The notes: generated by a model from the letters alone, not told the origin. Counted from the stretch's first letter, positions 26,560 through 35,123 are shown. The stretch: DNA of 64,000 nucleotides from Plantibacter auratus (GCF_050587365.1 NZ_JBOBFV010000001.1:1-64000), one strand, 5' to 3'. Numbers and translations are program-made.

Positions 26560-26780
26560 TGATCGAATGGCAACCCGTCGAAGGTTCATCACGCATCGTC
26601 GCCGAGGCGTTCGTACCAGAGCTTGAAACCATTCTCGTTCGGTTCCCCAGCGGCAAGGAATGGGCCTACTCCGCATGCAGCGAAGCCGTCTGGGGTGAGT
26701 TCACAGCACCAGGACAGTCGCGCGGCGAGTACATCGCACAAGTTCTGAACGGAAAGCCTCACGGCCCGTGGGCTGGCTAG
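26559..26780 (+). CDS. KTSC-domain small protein, third gene of the SIR2-HerA operon
   Basis: 73 residues starting at the ATG that shares its A with the herA TAA stop; GGAGGA (26550-26555) is 3 bases upstream. The layout WQPVEGSSRIVAEAF, TILVRFPSGKEWAYSACSEA, VWGEF and GQSRGEYIAQVLNG matches the KTSC domain, a ~60-residue fold of unknown function found alone or fused to lysyl-tRNA synthetase and phage or plasmid proteins. The one-base overlap shows co-translation with HerA. I do not know it as a standard part of SIR2-HerA systems. It could be a regulator, an adaptor or a passenger. Confidence 0.75.
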   Translation: MIEWQPVEGSSRIVAEAFVPELETILVRFPSGKEWAYSACSEAVWGEFTAPGQSRGEYIAQVLNGKPHGPWAG

Positions 26781-27158
26781 CTTCGTCGCCAACGTGCGTC
26801 ATCCCTTTCGCGCAGCCGCCTGCGACCTGCTGTATGGCGATGTGAGAGAAAGCGGACCAACCAGCAGCCTGCAAACGCTGCAAGACCTGACACGCAGGGC
26901 ATGCTCCTGAAACACAAAACCCTGATCGTGCAGGCATCGGTTGCGGCGCCCGAGGAGAACGCAAGCCATCGGACCATTGGCGCGTGTCGCCCGAGAGGGA
27001 CGGAGAGGATGCGAGAGAATTGGTGCGTGTCGGACGAGCAGTAGGTGACCTGGTCACCGGTAGGGGGTTTCCACCAGGTGATGTCATCAGATCTTGTCGT
27101 GACTCGTCGTCACAACGGCAGAGGTTGGCGCTGCCGGTTCGGTGCGGCGCGCTGAGGT
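26781..27158 (+). other. Intergenic region between the two defence modules
   Basis: 378 bases without a credible gene. It holds a degenerate copy of the island's right-end sequence (26866-26926) and two dyads close to the giant gene: GGTGACC-T-GGTCACC (27044-27058) and TGATG-T-CATCA (27079-27089). A 60-codon frame at 26984-27166 has no ribosome site and overlaps the giant gene start, so it is not called. Confidence 0.7.
26866..26926 (+). repeat. Relic of an island end sequence
   Basis: CAGCCTGCAAACGCTGCAA and, 30-odd bases later, AAAACCCTGATC match, in the same order, CAGCCTGCAAACCCTGCAA and AAAAACCTGATC at 34063-34146, just inside the right attachment repeat. Here the tRNA-like core that should follow is lost. 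It looks like the old right end of the SIR2-HerA module. Confidence 0.5.
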
Positions 27159-30100
27159 ATGGCTAGGGCGAAGAGCGCTTCCACTCGAAGCGGTTCCACT
27201 GGGACAGAACGAGTACGCGCGTCACGTGACGGTGACCGATTCCACTACACCTGGGCTGCAGCCCGCCTGCTAAAGCTCCTGAGCCCCGCGACCGATCTCC
27301 AGCGGGTATCAATCGAGGGACTCGGCTCTGCTCCTTCGGAAGCCGAGCCAGACGGTGCTGAGGTCATAGACCTTGTTGAGTTCTATGGACCTCCAGACGA
27401 GGACTTCACTTCCTTGGAAGTGCGTCAGTTCAAACACTCGACCCTGCACCCAAACGAGAATGTCACCCTTGGCGAGGTTCGCAAGATCCTCCGCAAGTTT
27501 GCTCAGCTCGACAACACTTTGCGAATGCAGTACCCGCAGGCCACGATTCGCTTCTCAATAGTCACGAACAAGCCGATTTCCTCTGACGCTGTCGATGCTG
27601 TGCGCGATTTGGCGAGTGGTCAGCCGGCTGCGGTGGGGTCGTCAGCCGCCAAGCTGACGGACGCCGCGAATCTCAGGGCCGATGATGCGGCGTCTCTATG
27701 CTCACGGCTCGACCTCCGAGGGCGTGAGCCCGGGGTTACCGTTCTCCGACGCGGGCTTGACCGAGAAGTCGGCGGACTCACCGCTGACACCGACCTCCGC
27801 GTGTCCGCGTCTCTTGTTGACCTTGTCGCCTCAAGAGCGAGCACTGAGTCCAGTGGCCCAATCCGGAAGGCAGATGTCCTCACTGCTTTCGGTTGTCGGG
27901 AGGACGAGCTTGCCCCGGCGCCGTGCCAGCTTGAGACTGTACCGTTCTTTGTGCGAGACGCATATGTTGAACTCGCGGATCGGATTCTTGGATCTTCCGG
28001 TTCGATAGTCGTAACGGCGGAGGGCGGAGCGGGGAAGAGCACGTTCGCTCGGGCGCTACCGGATCTTTTGCGAGGTCGAGCCGACGTCATCATCTACGAT
28101 TGCTTCGGCAATGGGTCCTACCGCAGACCAGACCGTCCGCGGCATCGTCACCGCGACGGACTAGTTCAGCTTGCTACTGAAATCGCGGGAATAGGGCTTG
28201 GTCTCCCGATAGTTCACACCGGCAACCTTGCCCCCGAGGAGTACATCAAGGCTTTCGTTCGTCGCCTCGACGCTGCGAGCGAGAGTCTCGTTCAGAGTGG
28301 AACTCGCCAACTAGTGATAGTGGTAGACGCCGCCGATAACGCCGTGATGGCCGCGGAGGACAACGCGGAATCTAGAGCATTCGTGCGGGACTTGCTGAGG
28401 CTAGACGACGCTATTCCAACGAACGTTCACATCGTGTTGACTTGTCGACCAGAGCGTGCTCATCTTCTTGAAGCTCCTGCGGGTACGGTGACGTTCGAAC
28501 TACCGGCCTTCGCACTAGAAGAGACTGCGAAGGCCGTTTCAACTTCACATCCATCGGCGACGAATCTGGACAATGCAGAGATTCACGATCGAACCGCGGG
28601 TAATCCGCGAGTCGTGTCAACGGTGCTCTCTGAAACCGAAACGATTCAAGAGGCTCTCGGCCGACTCGCGGGGTTTACGGACAGCACTTCTCCGCTTGAC
28701 GCTCTCATGCAAGAGCAAGTCACCAAGGCCTTCAACAACGCTGGTAGATCGCGATCAGAACTCGAACGTGCTGCCCAGCTCCTCACGTTATTGCGTCCGA
28801 GTGTTCCGTTGGGCGTGCTTGCGCAACTTGCCGGTACGCAGGTTGCTAACGTCCGCAGTTTCATATCCGACCTAGGTCGAGGCTTGATCCTGAACGGGCA
28901 AAGCGTCCAGTTTCTCGACGAACCGACGGAAACGTACTTCCGCACCCGGCACCGTGCCACACCTGAGGTCGCGGCCCAAGTCGCGTCTCAGCTGCGCACG
29001 CTGAGCGGCTCCTCTGCTTACGCCGCGTCTTCTCTGCCGGAGGTTCTCTGGAGCGCAAATCTCCACGACGAACTGCTCGCCCTCGTTGCCACGGATGATG
29101 CCCTGCCCTCAACGAGCGACGTCGAGCGTACCCAGGTCGAGCACTTACGCGTGGAGTTCGGCCTTCGTGCAGCTGTCCAGTTACGACGTCCGGATTCGAT
29201 TGTGCAGTTGGCCATGCGCGCTGGAGCGGGTCGCGCAGGGAAGGGGCGGCAGTTCACGATCATTAGAGACAACCCTGACCTGGCGGGTTCGCGGATGGAC
29301 GCCCGGGTGCTTGGTGAGCTGATCGCGTCGCGAGAGCTCCCACAAAGTTGGCCGGGCTCTACGCTCGGTGCCGAGGCGGCGATGCTTGCTCATTCCACCG
29401 GAGGTACGAGCACAGCAAGGAGCAGGTCTCGGCAAGCAGCTTCCGCCACCGCTGCCTGGGTACGCTCGCCGAGAGAGCGGTACTCGCGCGACGAGAATGT
29501 CACCCCAGAACAAGTGGCACACATCGCACTTGCGATCCTTCGAACGGATGGACCTCCTGCGGCTGTCCGATACTTGTCGGGTTGGCGCCCAGCTCGATTT
29601 GTCCTCGAATCGAGCGCAGCGCTTACGCGGATGCTCATCTCGTGTGCCCCAGATGAGGACGTTTCTGGCCTGATCGTGAGTTCCACCCATCCTGCATTAC
29701 TTCTTGGCGTCTTCGGCGAGATGCAGCGCGTTGGAATGACCGTAGACGCCAGTGTCGTCGGCGGCGCGTGGACGGCACTGAAACGATTCCGTGCTCGTCT
29801 CACTGCCGAAGAATACGATCACCGGAATGCTGAAGATGCCGCGCTCAGGGGCGCTTCATGGCTTTGCGCACTTGCGGTGCGTCACTCGATTGCCGACGCA
29901 ACAGTAGCCGCAGAACGACTTCGCGAATGCCTGCCGCCATCGCTACCTATTGGACTTGGCGACAGACACGGCTCAGGCCGATCGGGTCTTCTCCTGGCGG
30001 TCGCGTTGCGTGCCGAACTAATGGGTGAGGTACTCGATGTCGGGCACTACCGGCCCCTTCAAGTTCCAGCGAAGCGTGGAAAGTACGATCCCGCGAAGTC

Positions 30101-33100
30101 CAATGAGGACGATCTCAATCGCTATCTGCGCCCCGCCATCAGCTGGCTCAGCTCTTGGGCAAAATACGCTCGCGGTGACCTCGATCCGCAAGCCGCGGGA
30201 GCAGTGATCGCGAATTACCCCAAACGCCAGTCACAAGATGACATCTGGTCAATGGCCCTCCGAATCGCCCGGCAGATCTTGCCCTTGCTCGGCTCTTCCT
30301 TCGAGGAAAGAGAGGTGACAGTCGCTTGCATTCAAGCGATTCAGACGATCTCTGCCAATGCTCCGATTGCCGGGGCGCTCGACCTGATCTCAGGGCTGCG
30401 AGGCGACGCCCGTTTCGCGTCGGCGGTCCTCGAACTCTCCAACGCGGCACGGCATGCCCTGACGAGTGCCGCTGAAACGGCCGACAGCAAGGCCGAAACG
30501 CTAGTGCGCATAGCTCGGGGAATGCACCGCTTTAGTGAGGCCGAAGCTGGAAGCTACTTCGACCACGCTGTGAAAGCTGCTAGCGGAGTGGGTGATGATG
30601 CGATTTATCGATGGGATGCAGTAGTTGCCCTCACGCGGGCAGCTGCTGGCATCGATCCCCTCGACGCATTCACCCTCGCTGAGCGCGTCGCTCGCCTCGG
30701 CGAGGCCGTGGAACCGATCGTGTATGACGGATTCAACCAACACCAGCTCGTCGCTGCACTCGCGTGGGTCTCGGGCACCAACGTTCTCCGAATTCTCGGG
30801 CAGTGGAGGGATCGCCGGTTCGGGGCGCTCGACTGGCAATTCAGGGGACTAGTTGAAGGGGATGGTGCCCTGCTTGCGAGACGGCCAGATCTCAGAATAG
30901 TTTTGGCGCCCTTCTCGACCAACTTTGACCTGGACGCCGCGCTTCGTGAACTTGACGTATCCGGCGCCCTTAACGCAAAGGCCCTGGCTGCCGCAGATAA
31001 TCTCGCAAACCGACTTGGACGCTCCCTCGATCCCGAGTTCACGCAATCCCCACTTCCTGACCCCCTTCGTACCAAGGACCCTGACGAGTTCCGGAGCACC
31101 ACCTTTGATCTCACGCCAGACGAACAAACAGAACGATCCGCTCAGATAGACGAATGCAAAGCGCAGATCGCGGCACTTGACCTCACTCGGACAAGCGAGG
31201 TGAACGCGGCGGTTCGACTTCAGCAAGAGGCTCGTACGTACAATGACAGTCTCTTCATTTCAGAAACTTTTTCGCGTCCAGAGCTTCAGTGGGGCCCGAT
31301 CCTGGACGCCGCATTGTATTCTGATGCCCTCAGCGACTACGAGCTAGCCAAGCTCTTGAACGCGGCCCTAGTGCGTCCTCGAACGGCTCAATCGTTCGTC
31401 GATTCGCTGAAGAATGCGGTCGGCACCTACGTTGATCGACACGGTGCCCGGTTGCTTCACCACAACTGGATGAGTTTTGACCTGCCTGCGGCGGCCGACC
31501 TCTTGGAGGTGCGCACGACCGATCTCCTCCAACGTGCCCTCGACCACCTGAATCTTGAGGAAGCGTTGACCGATGCCGACCATTGCTACATGCTCGCAGC
31601 GGGAGCTTCAGCAGTCCTCGACCCTTCCACGGCTGCGCGCGTGCTCGACGAAGCACTCTCCGCCTTCGAGGAAGAAGTCGGAATTAGTCCCAGGACAGCT
31701 TCCGGGCAGACGCCAGCAGACCCAATCGATACCGCAATAGCAAACTTCCTCTGGGCTGCACTTGGTGACCCGCGCTCAGCAGTTCGTTGGCAGGCTGCAC
31801 ACGCAGTGCGTACAGCCATCGAACTCGGCGTCAGCGACGTGATCATTGCGCTCGGCTCGGCAGTCACGCGGGGCGATGCAGCTGGGTACGCCGATGAACG
31901 ATTCCTCTACTACCAGATGAGCGCAGCAGAGTGGTTCCTGGTCGCTGTCGAGCGAGTAGCACGCGACGACCCCTCTGCCGTCGACGCACTCATGTCCACA
32001 GTGATCGAACTAGGCGACCGCTATCCGGACCACGCCGCGATTCAACGGCACTGCTCATCAGTTGCACTACTGACCACCACACCCATTGGCCGTTCTGTTG
32101 GGACAGACTGGAAGGCCAAGCTTGCAGAGCCGGTGACTCTCGAAAGCTGGCACCGCCCCACCCAGCCCGGTCCAATGATGAAAGGCGCACCACACGCTGA
32201 GCACCGATTCCATTCAGACTTCGACGAGTATGTCCTCGGAAAACTAACGAAGGCACTCGCCATCACACACCAAGAAGTGCTCGATGCGGCTAGCACGCTC
32301 ATCCTCGACGAATGGGGATGGCGAGGCAAGGGCAAACGTCTAGAGGACCCGAGGCGGACCGCAGGTGTTTACGAGGACGGTGAAACCTACGGATACAAAT
32401 GGGAGATTCCTAAAGCTGAGGATCTCGACTACTACCTGGAACGCCACGCGGCACTTATCACCGCCGGAAGGCTCATGAGGACCGTTGCTCCGTACCGTGA
32501 CCCCGATGCAGAACAGCCCGACGTCCTAGAATGGCTCGCCGACTTCGACATCGCACGCCACGACGGGCGATGGATTACAGATCAGCGAAGCTCGATCCCT
32601 GGTTCATTGGCTACTGCCGGACCGCGAGGAAGTAGCCGGGTTCACGAATCCGAGTTTCTGACCGCCCTCCAACCTGCTGACGGATGGGTGACAGTCTGGC
32701 AATCGGCCGCTGCCACTGAGCACGACCGATCCCTGAGCATCGACATCGCATCGGCTCTGGTCACTCGCGAAGCCGCGGGCGCGCTTGTGCGTGCGCTGCA
32801 AACTGCTGACGGTTACTGGAGCTTCCGAATCCCATCAGCTGACCTCGATGACGAAGACTTCCAGTTCTCCTCGCCTCCGTTCCAGCTTCAAGGTTGGGTG
32901 TCAACGCCGAATTCTGAAGGCGGCATCGACCGGCTGGACCCCCTCGCCACCGAACTCACGCCCGAGCCCCCACGCCCTTCCGAGAACATTGCGAAAATAC
33001 TCAGCATCACCTCCCGAGACGGCGGCCTCCGCTGGCAGAGCGAGGAGGCGGACGTCGTCATGGCGTCTGAGACCTGGGCAGAGATTAGCGCCGGCCGTGA

Positions 33101-33350
33101 ACCACACGGCCCATCAGGCCACCGGCTGCGGATCACGACCGAAGCGCTCGACCAGTTGCTGGGACGCCTCGATGCCGCGCTCATTGTGGAGGTACGCGTG
33201 AGGCGAGAAGATCGTAGCGCTCGCTATGCCGACGTCTCAGACAACGACAATGAAGGAGGTGACGCCGATCATGGCAACGACTTCCGAGTCTTCTCCTACC
33301 AGCCAGGAACAGGATGGAACGACTTCAACGGCTGTGTTGGAACTAGGTAA
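27159..33350 (+). CDS. Giant nuclease-STAND-like ATPase, candidate anti-phage sensor
   Basis: 2063 residues. The N-terminal ~190 residues look like a Cap4/DUF4297-type PD-(D/E)xK nuclease: GDRFHYTWAAARLLKLL, SIEG (Glu53), VIDLVEFYG (Asp71) and LEVRQFKHS (Gln90, Lys92). A P-loop NTPase follows: Walker A AEGGAGKST (287-295), Walker B QLVIVVDAADNA (Asp390) and an NVHIVLTCRPER sensor strand (423-433), as in STAND/NACHT-type ATPases. The remaining ~1500 residues are mostly helical without a recognised motif and would be the sensor. This architecture resembles Avs proteins, which bind a phage protein, oligomerise and activate an effector nuclease, but no Avs type can be assigned. The last 80 bases overlap the partner gene. 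GAGG just before the ATG is a poor ribosome site. Confidence 0.82.
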   Translation: MARAKSASTRSGSTGTERVRASRDGDRFHYTWAAARLLKLLSPATDLQRVSIEGLGSAPSEAEPDGAEVIDLVEFYGPPDEDFTSLEVRQFKHSTLHPNENVTLGEVRKILRKFAQLDNTLRMQYPQATIRFSIVTNKPISSDAVDAVRDLASGQPAAVGSSAAKLTDAANLRADDAASLCSRLDLRGREPGVTVLRRGLDREVGGLTADTDLRVSASLVDLVASRASTESSGPIRKADVLTAFGCREDELAPAPCQLETVPFFVRDAYVELADRILGSSGSIVVTAEGGAGKSTFARALPDLLRGRADVIIYDCFGNGSYRRPDRPRHRHRDGLVQLATEIAGIGLGLPIVHTGNLAPEEYIKAFVRRLDAASESLVQSGTRQLVIVVDAADNAVMAAEDNAESRAFVRDLLRLDDAIPTNVHIVLTCRPERAHLLEAPAGTVTFELPAFALEETAKAVSTSHPSATNLDNAEIHDRTAGNPRVVSTVLSETETIQEALGRLAGFTDSTSPLDALMQEQVTKAFNNAGRSRSELERAAQLLTLLRPSVPLGVLAQLAGTQVANVRSFISDLGRGLILNGQSVQFLDEPTETYFRTRHRATPEVAAQVASQLRTLSGSSAYAASSLPEVLWSANLHDELLALVATDDALPSTSDVERTQVEHLRVEFGLRAAVQLRRPDSIVQLAMRAGAGRAGKGRQFTIIRDNPDLAGSRMDARVLGELIASRELPQSWPGSTLGAEAAMLAHSTGGTSTARSRSRQAASATAAWVRSPRERYSRDENVTPEQVAHIALAILRTDGPPAAVRYLSGWRPARFVLESSAALTRMLISCAPDEDVSGLIVSSTHPALLLGVFGEMQRVGMTVDASVVGGAWTALKRFRARLTAEEYDHRNAEDAALRGASWLCALAVRHSIADATVAAERLRECLPPSLPIGLGDRHGSGRSGLLLAVALRAELMGEVLDVGHYRPLQVPAKRGKYDPAKSNEDDLNRYLRPAISWLSSWAKYARGDLDPQAAGAVIANYPKRQSQDDIWSMALRIARQILPLLGSSFEEREVTVACIQAIQTISANAPIAGALDLISGLRGDARFASAVLELSNAARHALTSAAETADSKAETLVRIARGMHRFSEAEAGSYFDHAVKAASGVGDDAIYRWDAVVALTRAAAGIDPLDAFTLAERVARLGEAVEPIVYDGFNQHQLVAALAWVSGTNVLRILGQWRDRRFGALDWQFRGLVEGDGALLARRPDLRIVLAPFSTNFDLDAALRELDVSGALNAKALAAADNLANRLGRSLDPEFTQSPLPDPLRTKDPDEFRSTTFDLTPDEQTERSAQIDECKAQIAALDLTRTSEVNAAVRLQQEARTYNDSLFISETFSRPELQWGPILDAALYSDALSDYELAKLLNAALVRPRTAQSFVDSLKNAVGTYVDRHGARLLHHNWMSFDLPAAADLLEVRTTDLLQRALDHLNLEEALTDADHCYMLAAGASAVLDPSTAARVLDEALSAFEEEVGISPRTASGQTPADPIDTAIANFLWAALGDPRSAVRWQAAHAVRTAIELGVSDVIIALGSAVTRGDAAGYADERFLYYQMSAAEWFLVAVERVARDDPSAVDALMSTVIELGDRYPDHAAIQRHCSSVALLTTTPIGRSVGTDWKAKLAEPVTLESWHRPTQPGPMMKGAPHAEHRFHSDFDEYVLGKLTKALAITHQEVLDAASTLILDEWGWRGKGKRLEDPRRTAGVYEDGETYGYKWEIPKAEDLDYYLERHAALITAGRLMRTVAPYRDPDAEQPDVLEWLADFDIARHDGRWITDQRSSIPGSLATAGPRGSSRVHESEFLTALQPADGWVTVWQSAAATEHDRSLSIDIASALVTREAAGALVRALQTADGYWSFRIPSADLDDEDFQFSSPPFQLQGWVSTPNSEGGIDRLDPLATELTPEPPRPSENIAKILSITSRDGGLRWQSEEADVVMASETWAEISAGREPHGPSGHRLRITTEALDQLLGRLDAALIVEVRVRREDRSARYADVSDNDNEGGDADHGNDFRVFSYQPGTGWNDFNGCVGTR
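33253..33262 (+). promoter_or_regulatory. Full-length Shine-Dalgarno for the partner gene
   Basis: AAGGAGGTGA, the full complement of the 16S rRNA tail, lies 8 bases before the ATG at 33271, inside the coding region of the giant ATPase gene. It fixes the start of the partner gene and indicates strong independent translation. Confidence 0.8.
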
Positions 33351-33975
33351 GCTGCTGGCGGCTGAGCTGGAACAGACCGACACTCTCGGACGCTGGATAG
33401 CTCACTATCTTGCGGAGCGCCTGACCAGCCTTGAACAGAAGGCTGGACCTGAGAGATCTACCGCCGAGGCTGAGGTTGCCGACCTCATCCTCCGACTCTG
33501 GTCGCTTCGCCGTCGGCTTCCCGGCAGTCGGTTGCCCCTCGCTGAAGTGGACGAGGTGGAGGCGGCAATCGCGAGGCTGACACCCGGACGAAGACCGTGG
33601 GCATATTTCGGCGCATTTGCCGCTGATGCCGAGCCAAGCACAGAGGAGACCGAGACAAGCACCACTCTGAAAGCCGCACTGCTCATCGATCGACTCGCCG
33701 GCGATCTCGTCCATGGACTGGTTGGCCACGCGGCCGCACTTGCCGAGGAAGACGGCGCGGCTTGGACGAAGCAAGCGGAGAAGATCGGAGACGGGGCGCT
33801 GCGGACACTCCGTCGCATTCGCTTCGCCGACAACGGCAGCGAAGACGATGTCGAGAGTCCGGACTGGAACAGAGAGGTCACGAGGAGAGCAACAGCGCTG
33901 TCATCGGTGGTGTCGACCCTGGTCACCGCATTCGAAGCTGAGGGTTCGGAGCTTCCGGGTGAGAGCGGTGGCTGA
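33271..33975 (+). CDS. Partner protein of the giant nuclease-ATPase, unknown function
   Basis: 234 residues. No family is recognised with confidence. The N-terminal ~20 residues are Ser/Thr-rich; then come helical segments (LELGKLLAAELEQTDTLGRW, IAHYLAERLTSLEQKAG), a middle part with RRPWAYFGAF, and a C-terminal helical part (TLKAALLIDRLAGDLVHGL). It is soluble, with no Cys and no obvious catalytic motif. From memory, proteins with a DTLGRWxAHYxAE segment occur beside similar giant ATPases elsewhere, which would make this a conserved two-gene module; that needs a search. The 80-base overlap in another frame suggests coordinated expression. It could be an inhibitor, adaptor or regulator of the nuclease. 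Confidence 0.8.
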   Translation: MATTSESSPTSQEQDGTTSTAVLELGKLLAAELEQTDTLGRWIAHYLAERLTSLEQKAGPERSTAEAEVADLILRLWSLRRRLPGSRLPLAEVDEVEAAIARLTPGRRPWAYFGAFAADAEPSTEETETSTTLKAALLIDRLAGDLVHGLVGHAAALAEEDGAAWTKQAEKIGDGALRTLRRIRFADNGSEDDVESPDWNREVTRRATALSSVVSTLVTAFEAEGSELPGESGG

Positions 33976-34154
33976 CCTTTCCGGCACCGGTACTGCCAGC
34001 ATCTGGTGGTTGCACACTGGAGGTCGGTTCTCGTCGACGAAGTGGACCAAGCAAGTGACCAACAGCCTGCAAACCCTGCAATATGGGACGCGCGGAGCGC
34101 ATCGCTGAATCAGGAATAGCCAGGTCAAAAAGGCTAAAAACCTGATCCTGGCAC

Positions 34155-34197
34155 CTGGGGGTCAAGGGGTCGCAGGTTCAAATCCTGTCAGCCCGAC
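34155..34197 (+). repeat. Right attachment repeat (attR), tRNA-Pro 3' fragment
   Basis: An exact 43-base copy of 22928-22970. It lacks the 5' half of a tRNA and is not a tRNA gene. The chromosome resumes right after it. Confidence 0.93.
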
Positions 34198-34201
34198 CAC
34201 G

Positions 34202-34237
34202 AAGTCCCGGAAACCATCTGGTTTCCGGGACTTTTTT
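34202..34237 (+). terminator. Ancestral tRNA-Pro terminator
   Basis: AAGTCCCGGAAACC and GGTTTCCGGGACTT pair perfectly around ATCT, followed by TTTT. Five bases after the tRNA fragment, it was most likely the terminator of the tRNA gene before insertion; it also faces the convergent HxlR gene. Confidence 0.85.
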
Positions 34238-34263
34238 CGTTGGCCCGCAGCGCGGGCAGCTCA

Positions 34264-34638
34264 TCAGGACCGCTCGTCGTATGCCGTTCGGCTCGCTTCG
34301 ATCACTGGGACGTGCTCGCCGGCCCACTCGGCGAGCGCCACCGCGTGGGGGATGAGCGACTGCGCGAGGTCTGTCAGCTCGTACTCGACCCGTGGTGGCA
34401 CTTCGGCGAAGGTGGTGCGGGTGACGAGCCCGTCGCGCTCCAGGTTCCTGAGGGTGAGGGTGAGCATGCGTCGGGAGATGCCCGGGATGCGCTGCTCGAG
34501 CTCGGTGAACCGGAACGGGCCGTCATGGAGCGTCGCGATGAGGAGGAGCGCCCACTTGTCGGCGATGCGGTCGAGCAGTGAGCGGATGGCCTTGCCCTGG
34601 TCGCCCCGGACGGAACACAGCCTCTGGTAGCGGAACAT
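34264..34638 (-). CDS. HxlR family transcriptional regulator
   Basis: 124 residues from the ATG at 34638. It is a winged-helix HxlR-type regulator: ADKWALLLIATLHDGPFRFT, ELEQRIPGISRRMLTLTLRN and LERDGLVTRT. A single N-terminal Cys (RLCSVRGDQ) is in the position of the redox-sensing Cys of HypR/YodB-like members, so thiol or quinone stress is a possible signal. It is divergent from a DoxX-like gene and shares with it a perfect inverted repeat at 34710-34726. Confidence 0.9.
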   Translation of the reverse strand: MFRYQRLCSVRGDQGKAIRSLLDRIADKWALLLIATLHDGPFRFTELEQRIPGISRRMLTLTLRNLERDGLVTRTTFAEVPPRVEYELTDLAQSLIPHAVALAEWAGEHVPVIEASRTAYDERS

Positions 34639-34709
34639 GGCACCCCTCGCGGCTCGGTCACACGCGTGTGCCTTTTGTACGCCGGTCCGATCCGGTCCAC
34701 ACTTGCGTT

Positions 34710-34726
34710 GGTTACCCATCGTAACC
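34710..34726. promoter_or_regulatory. Inverted repeat, probable HxlR operator
   Basis: GGTTAC-CCATC-GTAACC is a perfect 6-bp inverted repeat with a 5-base spacer, between the divergent HxlR and DoxX genes. Outer CGTTG/CAACG bases extend the symmetry imperfectly. Confidence 0.5.
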
Positions 34727-34757
34727 ATCAACGCACACACGCACTCGGAGGTTGCAC

Positions 34758-35123
34758 ATGGTCATCGCCTATTGGATCGTCGCAGGGCTGCTCGCGGTCC
34801 TGTACCTGTACTCGGGCGGCGTGAAGCTCGTCCGCTCTGCAGAGCAGCTCCGCCCGATGATGGCGTGGGTCGACGGCATGCCGCTCTCAGTGGTTCGAGT
34901 GATCGGGCTGCTCGAGGTGCTGGGCGTGATCGGCCTGATCCTGCCACCACTCGTGGACGTCCTCACCTGGCTGACCGTCGCGGCCGCGGTCGGCCTCGTC
35001 CTCGTGCAGATCGGTGGTATCACCCTGCACGTGCGTCGCGGCGAGATCCGGGTCCTCGGGTTGAACGTCGCCCTGCTGGTGCTCGCCGCCGTCGAGGTCT
35101 GGCTGGCGACGATCTGGCTGTAG
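34758..35123 (+). CDS. DoxX-like membrane protein
   Basis: 121 residues with four predicted membrane helices (~3-20, ~44-64, ~68-88, ~98-118). The first helix and loop (LLAVLYLYSGGVKLVRSAEQ) are typical of the DoxX-like family, small membrane proteins linked to thiol redox balance and oxidative stress in mycobacteria. The ATG at 34758 has GGAGG 6 bases upstream. Regulation by the divergent HxlR protein is likely. Confidence 0.85.
   Translation: MVIAYWIVAGLLAVLYLYSGGVKLVRSAEQLRPMMAWVDGMPLSVVRVIGLLEVLGVIGLILPPLVDVLTWLTVAAAVGLVLVQIGGITLHVRRGEIRVLGLNVALLVLAAVEVWLATIWL

Noticed and set aside
26984..27166. A 60-codon frame before the giant ATPase gene
   Set aside because: No ribosome site, no motif, and it overlaps the giant gene start; the region carries palindromes that suit regulation better.
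33226..33270. Earlier ATG starts (33226, 33250) for the partner of the giant ATPase
   Set aside because: The consensus Shine-Dalgarno is at 33253-33262, downstream of both, and fits only the ATG at 33271.
34155..34197. A second tRNA-Pro gene at the right end of the island
   Set aside because: Only the 3' half is present; the acceptor 5' strand, D-arm and half of the anticodon arm are missing.
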